DNA from: Phycomyces blakesleeanus NRRL 1555(-)
Taxonomy: Eukaryota; Mucoromycota; Mucoromycetes; Mucorales; Phycomycetaceae
Reading direction: 5' to 3'
DNA: 64,000 nt
Assembly: GCF_001638985.1 (NCBI RefSeq)
Contig: NW_017265147.1
Location: forward strand, 465,545-529,544
How positions within the stretch are numbered: the stretch's first letter is position 1; every line of letters begins with the position of its first letter. This document shows, piece after piece, positions 33,732-44,446 of this stretch. Position numbers and translations under genes: made by a program. The notes under the pieces were generated by a model. The model was not told the DNA's origin, did not search any database, and worked only from the letters and a program-made list of their open reading frames with translations.

Positions 33732-35042
33732 ATGCCTTCCAATAGCAGCAGAAAAACAGACCGTAAAGGAAAAGGAAAAGCATCTGCAAGTATATCTACA
33801 TCTGCAAACCGTGTTTTGGCTGGCCGTGTTGGACCTCAAGAAATTGCCCCCAGTTTCTCATCCGCAACTATCCAAGATCAGCAATACGCGGAAATTGTTG
33901 AAATGTTTAACAAAGTAAACAACAATATCAACGGTGTCAAGGATGACATTGCTGCTGTCAATAGCAACATGGCAGCCTTTAAAAACAGGATGGGCGTTGT
34001 TGTTGACATGTCTGGAAAGACACATACGGCATTTGCAGACTTTGCAACTGCCTATGCCAACAATCAGACTTGTATGGCTAGTCTAGAACCATCTCTGATG
34101 CCATCCTATGTCCCCCAGACCTCCCTCAGTGATGCCGAGGTTTCTGTCATTATCTCGGTAATTAATATTAATATATGTTAGTATCAACAACTTATTAAAC
34201 AACCTGTATTTAGGAAATCTTTGTGGAAAAGTTGTGGGACTGGAAGTTCGAGTCTGACAACCCTGCTCTTGTTGCTGAGAACGAGAGTAAGAAGAAGTGG
34301 AACTTGAACGAGAAGATTAACCACCGCGATAACGTAGCTGTTATCAACTACTTGAAGAGCTACATTAGCGCCCAGACTCGTCTAGCTGGTACTCACCCAC
34401 GGGTGATAAGTGATAAAATAAAGAACAGGTACAAGCACAGTCATCGTACTTTTCACGAGTCTCCTGAGCAGAAGGCCAAGAAAAACAGCAAGGGGAGAGC
34501 AAACAGTCGTACTCTTCAGGTTTGTATATACTATATAAAAAATTAATTGATATATTACTATTTTCTCAAGCTACAATCTATATAACCAGATGTCTATCCG
34601 ACGCAAGTTGACATACATGGACAACTGGGTAGCCATTGATGCTGCAATGGGATATAAGACTGGAAACCCTGTTGAGAAGGCCTATCTCAAACTCTTTCAG
34701 AAGGATGCCATGTCTGATGGTGAGTCGGATATTGAGATTGTAGACAATCTTCCACGACGGTGTTTGCATGTGACTTGCCCCACTTGGAGAAGTGAAGAGG
34801 TAAATAATATTTAAAATAAATAAATAAGTTTTATAACAAGAAAAATAAAGAACTAATAAAAATAAATACAGTTCAACAGATTGTTGACAATGGTTGATGA
34901 CATTGATCGTACCTATCACGTGTTAAATGCGGGCGTGGGAACAAAGCCAAGAATGAACAGATATCCAGCAACATTGTTGCCTTGCTCTGTTCCTGCCACT
35001 CTGTCCCAGTCATTGCCTCGTTGGGCAATCAACGATGAATAA
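33732..35042 (+). CDS. CACTA-3 accessory protein, 370 residues, intact
   Basis: Four plus-strand exons, all introns phase 0: 33732-34157, 34214-34519, 34590-34799 and 34872-35042. The protein starts MPSNSSRKTDRKGKGKASAS (basic, disordered). A coiled-coil-like region follows (EIVEMFNKVNNNINGVKDDI), then a Trp/charged segment (EKLWDWKFESDNPA), a basic region (RYKHSHRTFHESPEQKAKK), CPTWRSEE and the end ATLSQSLPRWAINDE. The CACTA-2 gene has the same exon plan, an identical 306-bp second exon, the WRS-E motif and a similar LPQWALKYGS end. No family is recognised. It converges on the transposase with about 120 bp between stop codons. A role as DNA-binding partner of the transposase is inference. 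Confidence 0.78.
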
Positions 35043-35160
35043 ACATTTTCTTTTTTACTATGTTCTGTTGTAGGGCCAAATAGTAATAATTGAAATTGAA
35101 TTGATTAAAGGAAATAATAATAATAGAGGATAAATATATAAGTAAGTGTGTGTATGAGAA

Positions 35161-38110
35161 TTAATAGTAAATTTTTTTTGGTAAAGGAATCGCGAGTTTT
35201 TTGTTGACATTTTTTGTAGTTTTGTAATCTACTATTGCAACTGTTAGGAGAATCCGATGTACTGGCAGGATGCTTTGAAAATCTTGCTTGTAGAATTCAT
35301 CCTGTAACAACTCAACTCCTTCTAATTCTCTTGTTTTGTCCGAAGTGGATTTGAACCATTTGACAAATGCAAATACATGCTGACTACTATGGGGATTTCT
35401 GTATGTTAGAGAAGAAACAGTTGGCCTAAAATTGTGAACAAAAAGGTACTGAATCTCTCCAACATACGCATGTTCCAACCCAGTTCGTTCAGTGAAATAT
35501 GCTTGTATGTATGATCCGCGGCCATTCGTGCCAATGCACCCTTTGTAGCTTTGCCCAAGAAGATCAACGGACTTCACCATTTCGATCCAGTCATTGACGA
35601 AAGGTGAGTCATCAATTACATCTTTGCAACCTGAGATCTGTGGATTCTTGTACGCAGCTTGATAGTATCCTACAAGACAATCATATTCATGTTTTGGCAT
35701 AAATGATAATGGTCTTGTTTTCAATGGCAAGGCGGATGGTGGCAGGGGCTCGTTTCCACAAATTATCATTGAAAGATTCTGTGAAGCTTCAAGATATTCG
35801 GAAATTGAGAAAGAGTGAGAGAGGTAGGTGTTGGTGTTGGTGTTGGTGTTAGTGTTGGTGTTGGTGTTGGTGTTGTTGTTGTTGGTGGTGAACTTATCAA
35901 AAATTTCAAAACATGCAAGTGCATGCATAGGTTTCAGAAGTCGACGCACAAAATCTCCCTTCCACGACTCTTCAATAAACTGTCTCATAAATGTCGATTC
36001 GAACCCGTTTCTTCGATTGGTCTTGATATTTTTCAGGACACTATTGTACCTTTCAAAGCTGAAAAGCCAATAGCCATAGACGGGCCCAAAGTCAATCATT
36101 GTTTGGCGTAAGTGCAGATGCAGGTGCATGTTGGGAGAGAGAAGGTCCAGGTCGTACAATGTCTCACACCCTTTACAGAATTCTTCTAAGCATTTGTGTC
36201 CTTTCTCAATGTCTTCTTCAGAAACACTAGGCTTGGTGAAGTATCTGCATGCGTTAACAAACTCTATCCAGTTCTTGAACTCTGGCAACGGCAACACATC
36301 CCTTAGAACCACAGGAGAGTACACAAGGCACCAAGACTTCCACTCATCAGCCTTCATATAGGGAAATCCCTTGGCAATCTTTGTCCCAAGTGACGTGTAA
36401 TCGGGCGGCAGCACTACCTTCTCAACAGCCTTTTGCATGGCAACGAGTTTTTTATCATCGATTAATCCATCCGCAACCCATCTCTCCAGCATTCTTTTGG
36501 CAGTGCCTAAGAAAAGATTGTGCATGGGATCGATGATTGTGCAGCGGACAATGTCAAAGTACTGAAGACGATGCAGTTCGGACCAACGAACACCATGTGC
36601 AACTTCAAGACGCTGTCTCTTAGTTGGTTTGGTTGCATTTCTCCAGATCTCTGCATCCTTACGATTGTCATTCTTAGTGCGAAGGAGCCACTTTGAGAAA
36701 TCAAATCCAGAATAATCAACGGAACTCGTTCCAGCCAACCTCGAAAATTGACGCTTACACTTGTGGCATGCATTTGTACTTGTATGGGATATGAACCCAC
36801 ATACTTTCCTTGCAGCAGGTATATCACAGGCAACCATGAGAAGGGCTGCTCGGATAGAAGTACCATTTGGACATTGGTGAGTCTTAATCTTAATACCTTT
36901 GTACAGCTCCATCAACTCATCCACAAGCGGTTTCAGATAGTTATTTATGTCAGAAGTGCTTGCTTCTTTAGGCCCTGGCATTAACCCAACAAGAATCACG
37001 TTCTCCTTCTTGAACCGCTCACTGCGTGGAAGATTATTGATTGCAAGATATATGGCACCACAGGAGTAGGTAACACCATCAAATGGCTGAAACCAGTCAA
37101 TGTTCAGCGTGAGCATGAGTGATTGCTCGGTATCAACAAAAGGTATACCATCTATGTCTACTATCTCATTCCACATCGCACCACCGTACACGTCAAACAA
37201 AGTGCTATCCATTTTCGGGCCGCGGTTCCATGAGTTGATCTTGTTTTCAAAATCTGGGCATTGAAAAAACGTCTTTAGGGCTTTCTTGACGGAGTGGAAT
37301 ACATATGTCTTTTTAGGTGCTTTTGATCTGGGACCAGACTTAAACAAACTGTTGCCACACAAGGAGGTTTTACTAAAATTGGGTGATGTACAACACAAAG
37401 GGGCGGCTTCATTATCATATATGGCATGGCATTCGCTACATGCAACATACTTCTTGACACCACTTGTCAACGCTTCAAATCCGGCCAAACGTTTGAGGCC
37501 AGCAACACTCACTGGAAGGCGGAATGGGTCAAACAAAAACTGCAGTATCTTGTTGATTATGGCAATCAGGATTACAGCACCTTCATCTACGACGTATAGC
37601 GAGACAAAAAGAGCAACCGAAATAACAATGAATCGGTGAATCAAATTCAATTCCGAGATTGATTCCAACGAAGAATCTTTAATTTGATTTTTTTTAAAGA
37701 ACGTTGATTAACTCTCTATTTTCTAGGATATACTATTATCTAAAGCTGTGTACCTACCTTCATCATTGTCCATCTCAACATCGGATTCATCTTCATATTT
37801 TTCTTCATAAGTGTCACTTGTATACTGGACATTATCTTCAGGGCCAAACACGCAATCCGTTTCAGAGAAAGGTTGGTTTCTTGTCCGTATATCCAAAATG
37901 TCATTTGTGTCATTTAGATCTACAATAGCGGAATGTTAGACCCAAATAAATCAATGTAATAAAATAAGTTTTCTTACTTCTAAGCTCAGAATTCATTTCA
38001 ACATCTTCCTGTTCAAATTCAAAACTATCTTCCTCTTGATTTACAGGCTCAGAAACAGCACTACTAATTGTATCGCATGTGTCTTCATGGGCTACACATT
38101 TATTATTATT

Positions 38111-38157
<47 letters not shown>

Positions 38158-38376
38158 AAATAATAAAAAAGGAAATGATATAAAATAAAATAAAATAAAG
38201 TAAAGTAAAGCAAATGTATTAACCATACGCGTTTGAACATGTGTAATATCATGATTATCTTTTTCTTGATGACGTTTAAATGTTTTAACAGATACACGAT
38301 CGAATCCTAGTGTCTTGCTTTTACAGATAGAGCATTGACACTCTTTTCTAACAGTTGGTTTGCGAATAGGAGCCAT
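35161..38376 (-). CDS. tnp2-type CACTA transposase, intact (CACTA-3)
   Basis: A spliced minus-strand gene. Exon 1 (38376 to about 38229) starts MAPIRKPTVRKECQCSICK and ends with a His pair (FKRHQEKDNH), a C2H2-type finger. Two acidic exons follow (about 38091-37979 and 37920-37757). The main exon from about 37680 to 35161 is open. It shows VGLMPGPKEAS, VACDIPAARKVCGF, IDPMHNLFLGTAKRM and SFERYNSVLKN, the same ordered acidic landmarks as in the other tnp2 copies, plus paired cysteines (CSECHA...CCTS). A (GGTGTT)n microsatellite at 35827-35880 encodes an Asn-Thr repeat in the variable region after the catalytic core. No lesion is visible. Confidence 0.9.
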
Positions 38377-38632
38377 TTTAAAATGAAAAGAAAGGTTTAC
38401 AATAGTATTTAATAGTAAAGAAAGAGACTACAAAGAAAACACACTTTTATTTTATTTGAGTTTGATGTTGCATTCTAATGCTACACAGCTGCCAGTAGCC
38501 AATAGAGTAGCTTAAAATACTATTCAAATACTTTACTCACAAAAGTGAGCTGAACTACAATTTTACCTATTCTGTCTATCAGAACTTAGGTATACTTTAC
38601 ATATGCGAAATTGATCTGTTTTTGCAGTGATG

Positions 38633-39922
38633 AGATATACACAATTTTAAATAAATATACTATTTATATGCTTCTTTACATTAACTTCCCATGCTCTTTT
38701 AATATGTCAATGACATAACAGGATATTAACACTATTGCCAAAGACTTCTTCAATTGCACTAATTTCGATAGGGCTGCAGTCAATTATTATTCTTTTCATC
38801 TTTAATGTAAAGGTGTTCTTTACCCATGTTAACCATTGACTCAAGGTTGAGGTATATTCATGATCAGTTATAAAGAAGCAGACAGGCAATCCCTTATTAG
38901 TGATAGGATTTTGCACAGTAATTGTAAACACAAAGCAATCTTCAGGTTCTTTACCAGCTACAGTATTGAATGACTTGCTTGTTTTGTATGTTGAGTCAAT
39001 GCACCACTCTTCTGAATTCTCCAGAAACTAATACAATAATAAGATGTATAAATAGATGTATAGAATAAAATATAAATAATACATATTATTTATTCCTTTC
39101 TGCCACTCAGAAACCCACGAAACAAGGAAGAAAACATTCTTATGAACTGTAAAAAGAGTAGTAATTTCACTTTCATTCAACTCTTGAACCCACAGTTTGA
39201 CACTTTCATAATGATCCACATGTTTTCTTGAGAGTTTCATTATTTCAGCATTGATAACATTTCTCACATATTGATAATCAATGAGAAGAGAAGAAGGGAA
39301 AAAAGAACTATTGCCAGCTTGTTCAAGCTATGTAATTTTAAATAAGGAAAGTGTCTCAAAATATACTACATAATATTTACTTCAAGAAGTCTGTCTTCAC
39401 TCATTCTAAACATGTTTTTGATGGATTTCCAATCCATGTTTTTGCTGACAAGCCCTTCTACCCATTGTTTTAATTCATCTGGCAATCTTGACGAACTGAT
39501 TTCTTCAATCTTAAATGGATCATGATTTGGGTGCTGCCAGTTGTATTTGATACAAACAGTATCATCAGTCATGGTATGCTTATAGATACTAGCAGGACAA
39601 CCAATCTTGATGGACTTGGTTGTTCTGACGCATTTCTGAGCAGGCTGAGAAGTTTTTTTTTGACTTGTGGTTTTCCAGCATGATAACACAAGTAAACTAC
39701 TGTCTTTACTTTGAGAGGATTTTCAAGAGGCTTCCCAACGAAGACCATGTTCTTCTCATGACTGTAAGATCGATGATAAACCCAATTGTCATGTTTTTTA
39801 GCTATATCATTTAACCAATTTGTAAATTCATCTTCAGATGAAAGATCAAAGGAGTCGACAGCTTCTATATAATCTGGAATTATGCAATTGTTGTAATTAG
39901 CAGCAATATTAAAGGTTGACAT
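38633..39922 (-). pseudogene. MULE-1 transposase, N-terminal part
   Basis: It starts MSTFNIAANYNN (ATG at 39922). The N terminus has the Cys/His DNA-binding module seen in FAR1/FLYWCH-like MULE proteins (YLCYHAGKP...KIGCPASIYKH). The DDE core shows CIDSTYKT, then IIIDCSPIEISAI and CHxHIKRAWE. A frame change occurs in the A/T run near 39650-39660, and the CHxHIKRAWE site has TGA where Trp is expected. Introns are visible near 39360 and 39270. The coding sequence stops at CACTA-3 and continues at 32021-31156. Confidence 0.78.
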
Positions 39923-40823
39923 TTTGAGATTTGGTAAAAAAGGTGTGTTTGGAAAAAAAATATTAAGGGGTAAGCGCATAATAAAAGTTTGCCCAAATGA
40001 AAAAAATGAAAATAAATGTGTGACTTGCTTTTCTGATTGGGGAATTACTGTCACCAGTCAGAGTTGACATCGGTGTCTAAAATCAGGAATTCCAAGCAAT
40101 CAGTAATGGTTGGCTTTTTAGGGTAAAAGATCTTGACATTGCCAATTAGTCTCCTGTATATGTTTTAGATGTTTAAGATGGTGAATATACTTGTAGAAGA
40201 TATTACTAGACATCAAGCATCTAAAACATATTATTGTAGCTATTCTTTTAGCCAGAAATCAAACATCATTTTGTATAAATAGTCAAGAAATATAAGTAAT
40301 AAAAAGCATCTTTATTCTTATCAAAAAAACTATTCTTAAAACTTGACAATTCCCAGTGGTATTGATTCTGTGACTAAGTTACAAGTGTCAGATAAGAAAT
40401 ACCAGATCGAGACTTGACAGTAAACATAATCGAATTAGTCAAGCTTTTGTCATGCTTAATTTTAGTGATACAAGTTCTAGTGACTTGTTCTTACAAAAAA
40501 AGCAGGAATTAGAATGATTATTGATCAGTTTGTAATTTTAGAAATTTGTAATCAACTTATAATAATTTGTAATATTAGAGCATCTGTAGCAGTAGCATTT
40601 AAATTCAGTTTTCCCGATTTAAGTGCTTTTTGTAAATGCTTTTTGGAAAAAGTGGTCTGCAGCAGTAGCATTTCCAACAGCATCTAATTCCATGCTCTGT
40701 GATTTTTATGATCTTAAGCAATGAAATAGATGCTTAATTTAAAAACTTGCTGAGCATTTAAATTTTCTTATTTCTTTTTCCTTCCACCAAAAATCAAAAA
40801 ATTAATAAAGTTTTTTTTTAAAA

Positions 40824-41970
40824 AATGAGCACCCCACCCATTACCAATTCCAATGATGAGTCTAGAATTTCTGACAAAAGTAGTTTTTCTATTCAAAGCA
40901 GCTTATATGTGATACTAAAGTAAAGAACTCTGTTCCTGTAACTGATAAAAAAATACTTTTAATACTTATATAAAATAGAAAAGTTTCCTAAAAAAGAAGT
41001 TCTCTGTCCAAGAAGACAAACAACTTTGCTGCTCATATTTTTTCGTTGCCTTGGATGCTGTCAGTTGCGTTGAGCAAAAGAGTGAAAATTTTTGGTCAAG
41101 AATAAGCTTTTATTATCACGAGTCCTTGGGTAAAGATGCTATTAAGCATGATAAGTGTGCTTTGCCTGCTCGTTGGCATATCATTAACAGGGTAGTCAGT
41201 AAATATGCTGGGCTTTTGTCTCAAGTGAGAGGGATGCAATCAAGTGGCTCAAATGAAGAATCAGATGTAAATAATTAATATGTAAACAATATATATGATG
41301 ATGTACACAGTAGTTAAGTAAAAGTTTAGGAGTCAAAAGCAAAGCAAATGTACTTTGCTGAAACAGGAACAAACTTCAATCTTGTTCATTGTTACAACAT
41401 CTTGTCCAAGCACCTGAAATGGGAGGCTAGAAAACCAAAGCTCAAGGTGTCACATAAAAAACAGTTTGGAAAGGGCAAGGTGGTAAGCTCTGCCCTCGCT
41501 ACTGTTGGTGGTGCCAAAGATGAGGAAGAAGATGGAGAAGAAGAAGAAGAAGAAAAAGAAGAAGAAGAGGCTGGATCTCGTCCTATAGGAAGGAAACAAG
41601 TGAAGACCCAAGTGGCAGAACAGAAGATGCAGGAAAAGCAGCTCAAAAAGGCTCTCTCTGTGCAAGCTGAGATGATGAAAAAGGGCAAACGATGTGCTGA
41701 GTTGATCGAAAAAATGCAATAAATGTTCAGAAGAAGATCAGAGCCTATGAGAACAATACACTGGCTCTGAAAATACATACCTCAGCACTTCAAAGGGTTG
41801 AGGACCTCCGTGTCTTGTTCATGAACCCTCTCTCCATTGAAAATCCTAGAGACCGCCAGATGATTATGGACCAGCAACTGAAGATTAGAGAGAGGGGTAT
41901 ATGGGATGAGCCTGCCATCAATAACAATGATAGTAGCAGTGATGTTGTAGTTCTTGACAGCAATTGATTT
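40824..41970 (+). pseudogene. Harbinger accessory (Myb/SANT- and NAM-associated-like) gene
   Basis: The plus strand starts MSTPPITNSNDESRI. The next segment (41051 onward) contains FWSRISFYYHE...RWHIINRVVSKYAG, the spacing of a Myb/SANT trihelix. The following frame (41348 onward) has FNLVHCYNILSKHLKWE, typical of NAM-associated C-terminal proteins of PIF/Harbinger. An acidic run and RPIGRKQVK follow, then a Lys/Glu-rich coiled coil. Stops and frame changes separate the pieces. In this superfamily the accessory protein binds DNA and helps the transposase enter the nucleus. Confidence 0.75.
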
Positions 41971-42021
41971 GCAAAAAATAAAATATAAATATTTAAATGT
42001 ATTTTTTTTGTTTTTCTCCTT

Positions 42022-43396
42022 CTCTTTTTTATAGGCTATCCATAAGATCTTGTCTTAACTGAAAGTGTTTCTCCTGGTCCCGAATTTCTAAATGCCTTTG
42101 AAGACAACTAGCAAAGCTTCCATTCAGAAGGAAGATCTCCGATCTAGAAAGAAGAGTTGGCATCCTAGTCAAGATATTCTGCATTTCCAACCTTTCTTCT
42201 GCCATCACATCTACGTCTATTCATTCAAGTCTCTGCTGTCTCTCATCCTCGACAATCATGTTGTGCAGAATTATATATATATAGTCATGATACTCTTAAG
42301 AGTATCATGCTTCCACATTCTTGCAGGTTCTGCAACTATTGCAAAGTGCAACTGCAACACGCCAAACACTTTCTCTACATCTTTCTGTGCTGCTTCTTGC
42401 ACCTTGGCAAAGTTCTTGAAAAAAGAGAAGTGATTAGTTAAGAGAATTCAGAGTATAGCATATAATTTATTACCTTCTCTTTTGCAGACTGAGAATCATT
42501 AAAGCTCTTTACAAAAGCAGCATACGCAGGGTATATACCATCTGTCAGGTAATATCCTATCTTATACTGGTTACCATTGACTGTATATTTAATCACTAGA
42601 CCTTGTCTACCAGCAAGATCCTCAAAAAGAGGAGATCTTTCTAAGACATTAATGTCATTAACGAGACCAGGCATTCCAAAAAAAGCATGCCATATCCATA
42701 AGTCGTAGGAGACAATGACTTCTAACACAATTGTTGCAGTTTTCTCCTTTCTGACATATAATCCATGCCAGGAAGTTGGACAGTTCTTCCATTCCCAGTG
42801 CATACAGTCCAGCAAGCCCATCATACCAGGAAACCCTCTGGAATCACCCTCTGCCAGAAGTCTCTCAATGTCATTCTGATTTGGCGATCTCAGGTACTCC
42901 TTCCCATAAACTTTCACAACTGCAGAGCAGAAATGCCTCAAATACTACAGAGAGGTTGCCTATGCCATTCTGAACGTTTTGTTTAGAGAATCCACAAGAA
43001 GTTCATATGCAAGCTGATGAAGAGCTACAGATACCTTCTGGAAAGAAGAGAATCCAAGGGTGCGGGCTGCATTAGCTTTCTGTATGAAGTAGCTATCATG
43101 CTTTTTATACCCTCAACGATACGTTTGAACAAGGTTTTGCTCAGTCTATACCGTCTACAAAACTGTTCTTCATTATAGACCCAGTTTTTGTCAAAGTAGT
43201 CTTTGTTCAACTGACAGTCACTGAAAATTCTGTCACGAAATATCAATTTACAGGTCTTCTTTTCCTTTTTCTCATTTGTGCTCAGTTCTGAAAAATGATG
43301 CTTCATGGTGTCAATAATGTAGGTTTGAAGCATTGCTGCCATTCCTGCATCGCATTCTTCTTTTTCAAGCATCATAGAATCAAAGTCTTTGTCCAA
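42022..43396 (-). pseudogene. PIF/Harbinger transposase (DDE_Tnp_4 / Plant_tran type)
   Basis: The minus strand starts MDKDFDSMMLEKEE. The N-terminal helical domain reads FCRRYRLSKTLFKRIVEGI. The core has FPGMMGLLDCMHWEWKNCP (first Asp), MPGLVNDINVLERSP (second Asp) and, after a short intron near 42470-42420, KDVEKVFGVLQLHFAIV (Glu). The HNMIVEDER signature and a tail to about 42022 follow. The frame shifts between 43025 and 42941, and at least one stop follows in the tail (LE*IDV). It catalyses cut-and-paste transposition at TTA/TAA targets. This copy is dead. Confidence 0.88.
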
Positions 43397-43826
43397 TTTT
43401 ATAAAATTGAATTTAGAAGCTTAGAAAATTGTAATCAAAAGATAGTAAAGAAAAGAATAAAAAAAAAGTTACTGAAAAAAATGATATATAGCAGTATAAT
43501 TATTTAAATGCTCATCTTTTAATGCTACTGATTTTTTATTCTTGCTTTTTCGACTGTTTTTAACCTCAGATGTGGCTTATGAGCACTCAATTTAATACTA
43601 ATTAAAATGCTACTGCTACGAATACTCTTACTAAACACTACTTGAGTGTAGTCAAAGATGAATAATCATTTCAAAAAGTATATAAGATAACCCATAGCAA
43701 AATAATAAAAATCATTTTTTTATCCTCTCTCTTATTTGCTTACTCCTGTGTTATTAAAGCTTGACCAATTTGGCTATGTTTACAGTGAATTGGAAGATAG
43801 CCTAGATCAGGAATGATACTTTAATA

Positions 43827-44181
43827 TGTCAGAGTTGACATTGTGAATAAAAATCCTTAAGTCAGGTATCTAATTGGTTATTTTTTTAACATATACCCTC
43901 AATGTTATACCAATTGGTTCCCCTTTTTATTAACCAAGACATATTATATTGCCTTTCATAAATGTAAAACCAATATGTCTTGGATAAAATAATTAGATTA
44001 GATAGTTTCACTTTTAAGAAATCTGTATAAATACTCCAATATTTATATCAATAAAAAGCATTTAATTCTCTATATTCCTATCTGTTCCTATTTATTCACA
44101 ACGTCCTAGTTGGTGGTGATCTATTATCAAAACCTATACAAGTTAAAATAATAGAAAGATATACCCAGTTGAGACTTGACA
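43827..44181 (+). mobile_element. T-family LTR, solo (probable duplication AATA)
   Basis: 355 bp, TGTCAGAGTTGACATTG to GAGACTTGACA, with TATAAATAC and AATAAAAAGC. AATA flanks both sides (43823-43826 and 44182-44185). It is more diverged from the other T copies than they are from each other. It separates the two arms of the inverted repeat. Confidence 0.75.
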
Positions 44182-44185
44182 AATA

Positions 44186-44434
44186 ACATAGGAGTAAGCA
44201 AATAAGAGAGAGGATAAAAATGATTTTTATTATTTTGCTATGGGTTATCTTATATACTTTTTGAAATGATTATTCATCTTTGACTACACTCAAGTAGTGT
44301 CTAGTAATATTAAAAATTATTATAAGTTGATTACAAATTTCTAAAATTATAAACTGATGAATAATCATTCTAATTCCTGCTTCTTTTGTAAGAACAAGTT
44401 ACTAGAACTTGTATTACCAAAATTAAGCACAACA
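44186..44434 (-). mobile_element. Probable 3' LTR of gypsy-B
   Basis: On the minus strand it begins TGTTGTGCTTAATTTTGG directly after a polypurine tract (AAGGGGGTGA, plus-strand 44435-44446) that follows the pol tail of gypsy-B. It has a TATA-like GTATATAAGATA. This is where a 3' LTR should start. Its far end is obscured by the T-family LTR at 43827-44181. Confidence 0.65.
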
Positions 44435-44446
44435 TCACCCCCTTCC

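Larger units (their letters stand above)
32025..38629 (-). mobile_element. CACTA transposon, CACTA-3 (duplication ATG), apparently complete
   Basis: A 6605-bp element with left end CACTGGGGAATTAG and right end TTTTTGCAGTG, flanked by ATG at 32022-32024 and 38630-38632. It interrupts the MULE-1 transposase gene between VNVKK and VKVQN. It carries an intact accessory gene (33732-35042, plus) and an intact tnp2 transposase (35161-38376, minus). Of the four CACTA elements here it is the best candidate for an autonomous copy. Confidence 0.88.
30871..40056 (-). mobile_element. MULE DNA transposon, MULE-1 (9-bp duplication)
   Basis: Terminal inverted repeats: left AATTCCCCAAACAGAAAAG from 30881, and the reverse complement of the right end gives AATTCCCCAATCAGAAAAG. 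The flanks carry the 9-bp duplication GTCAGAGTT (30862-30870 and 40057-40065), the size typical of Mutator-like elements. It contains a minus-strand MULE transposase split by CACTA-3 (32025-38629). Confidence 0.82.
30861..40419 (+). mobile_element. Solo T-family LTR (duplication GTAA), split by MULE-1
   Basis: The LTR starts TGTCAGAGTT at 30861 and resumes at 40057, ending GAGACTTGACA at 40419. GTAA lies at 30857-30860 and 40420-40423. After removal of MULE-1 and one 9-bp duplication the LTR is about 364 bp and very similar to the copy at 2711-3072. Confidence 0.85.
40578..43627 (-). mobile_element. PIF/Harbinger transposon (duplication TTA)
   Basis: 3050 bp. The left terminal repeat GAGCATCTGTAGCAGTAGCA matches the reverse complement of the right end, GAGTATTCGTAGCAGTAGCA. 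The flanks are TTA at 40575-40577 and 43628-43630. The paralogous site at 44186-44434 has a single TTA and no insert. It contains the family's two genes: a DDE transposase (minus) and a Myb/SANT-like accessory protein (plus). Confidence 0.92.
40424..43826 (+). repeat. Inverted-repeat arm of gypsy-B-like LTR, split by Harbinger
   Basis: Bases 40471-40577 plus 43631-43760 are the reverse complement of 44186-44434 (shared landmarks ACAAGTTCTAGT, TTACTAxACACTACTTGAGTG, AAGTATATAAGATAACCC). The 44186-44434 copy lacks the 3-kb Harbinger insertion. The segment 43770-43826 is the reverse complement of the repeat starting at 30456. The order of arms suggests an inversion or palindromic rearrangement of LTR sequence. 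Confidence 0.6.

Noticed and set aside
36507..36866. Minus-strand alternative frame of 119 codons in CACTA-3
   Set aside because: It is a shadow of the intact 835-codon transposase exon in another frame.
38100..38160. (TTA)n tract as a functional element
   Set aside because: It is a simple microsatellite inside the first intron of the CACTA-3 transposase gene.
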